Shown: piece after piece, positions 59,659-60,000 of the stretch
How the letters are laid out: every line of letters begins with the position of its first letter
How positions within the stretch are numbered: the stretch's first letter is position 1
Assembly: GCA_964035545.1 (NCBI GenBank)
Contig: OZ037767.1
Span: 31,979,628 to 32,039,627, forward strand
Source of the DNA: Bugula neritina
Taxonomy: Eukaryota > Bryozoa > Gymnolaemata > Cheilostomatida > Bugulidae
Direction: 5' to 3'
DNA: 60,000 nucleotides
Made by a program: the position numbers and the translations under genes
The notes under the pieces: model-generated
Database searches by the model: none
The model's input: the letters and a program-made list of their open reading frames with translations, nothing else
What the model was told of the DNA's origin: nothing

Positions 59659-60000
59659 GTATAGTCAGTTCTTCCTTCTCTATAGTTTCTATTAACTTAA
59701 AGAACAACAGCGGCATACGCGCAACTATGGCTTTCTTTCTGTCAGTACTACGTCACTAATATCATTATGCAAGGAAAGTATTACTTAGTTCTTTACGCGG
59801 CTTGAGGCTAGCTCTACGTATGCTAATTTCTTTTACGGCATTCGGCAAACAAAAATGCCATCTCAAATATTTTTACACTAGCTGCGTTTTAAAGAGGAAG
59901 TATGAAAGTCATGGCCTAGAATAGATTTTGTAACAACTCATCATAATGATGTGAAGGATTAGAATATTTTCTTCAACTCTTTCTGCCATCCCAGGGTTAT

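Overview
This is a eukaryotic window from an animal genome. It is AT-rich. Genes are split into small exons with GT-AG introns, AATAAA signals lie downstream of some genes, and the gene set is metazoan: HLCS, NEMP1, SCO1, YJU2B/CCDC130, two DBH-like monooxygenases and a rhodopsin-class GPCR. Protein divergence, a SUEL-like lectin ectodomain and an ER JmjC protein with no vertebrate counterpart that I recall suggest an invertebrate, perhaps an early-branching one (sponge, placozoan or cnidarian grade). I cannot name the species. There is no sign of bacterial operons, CRISPR or virus.

Layout. 757-1634 (+): small secreted or membrane SUEL-like lectin protein. 2050-4320 (-): splicing factor YJU2B. 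6010-10405 (+): inner nuclear membrane protein NEMP1, 8 coding exons. 12039-13899 (+): mitochondrial copper chaperone SCO1, 6 exons. 14605-19524 (-): holocarboxylase synthetase HLCS, 12 exons. 22049-25614 (+): ER-luminal JmjC oxygenase with signal peptide, EF-hand-like loop and C-terminal HDEL, 9 coding exons. 26784-36313 (-) and 37480-47585 (-): two tandem DBH-like (MOXD1-type) copper monooxygenases with the same 13-exon structure and the same phases at every junction. 51620-54936 (-): FMRFamide-receptor-like GPCR, 7 exons found, 5' end not found. 59229-59658 (+): two exons of an unidentified gene running toward the right edge. Exon models were built by hand; in every gene the exon lengths and phases close to an uninterrupted reading frame that aligns with the named family where one is recognised.

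The most striking property is the intron content. Most introns longer than about 150 bp carry a minisatellite with a unit of 12-53 bp, and many arrays begin at or within a few tens of bases of the 5' splice site. In several cases the repeat unit is a copy of the splice junction itself, including exonic bases: donor junctions in HLCS and MOXD copy B, acceptor junctions in MOXD copies A and B. The result is introns packed with tens of decoy splice sites. Two introns (666 nt in NEMP1, 84 nt in MOXD copy A) are multiples of three and free of stops. A 754-bp element with perfect 19-bp terminal inverted repeats and a TA target duplication (MITE-like) sits in an intron of MOXD copy B.

The genes look like independent housekeeping and receptor loci in mixed orientation, not a pathway cluster. 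The only evident functional grouping is the tandem monooxygenase pair. Apart from the tandem arrays, the intergenic stretches show nothing I can identify.
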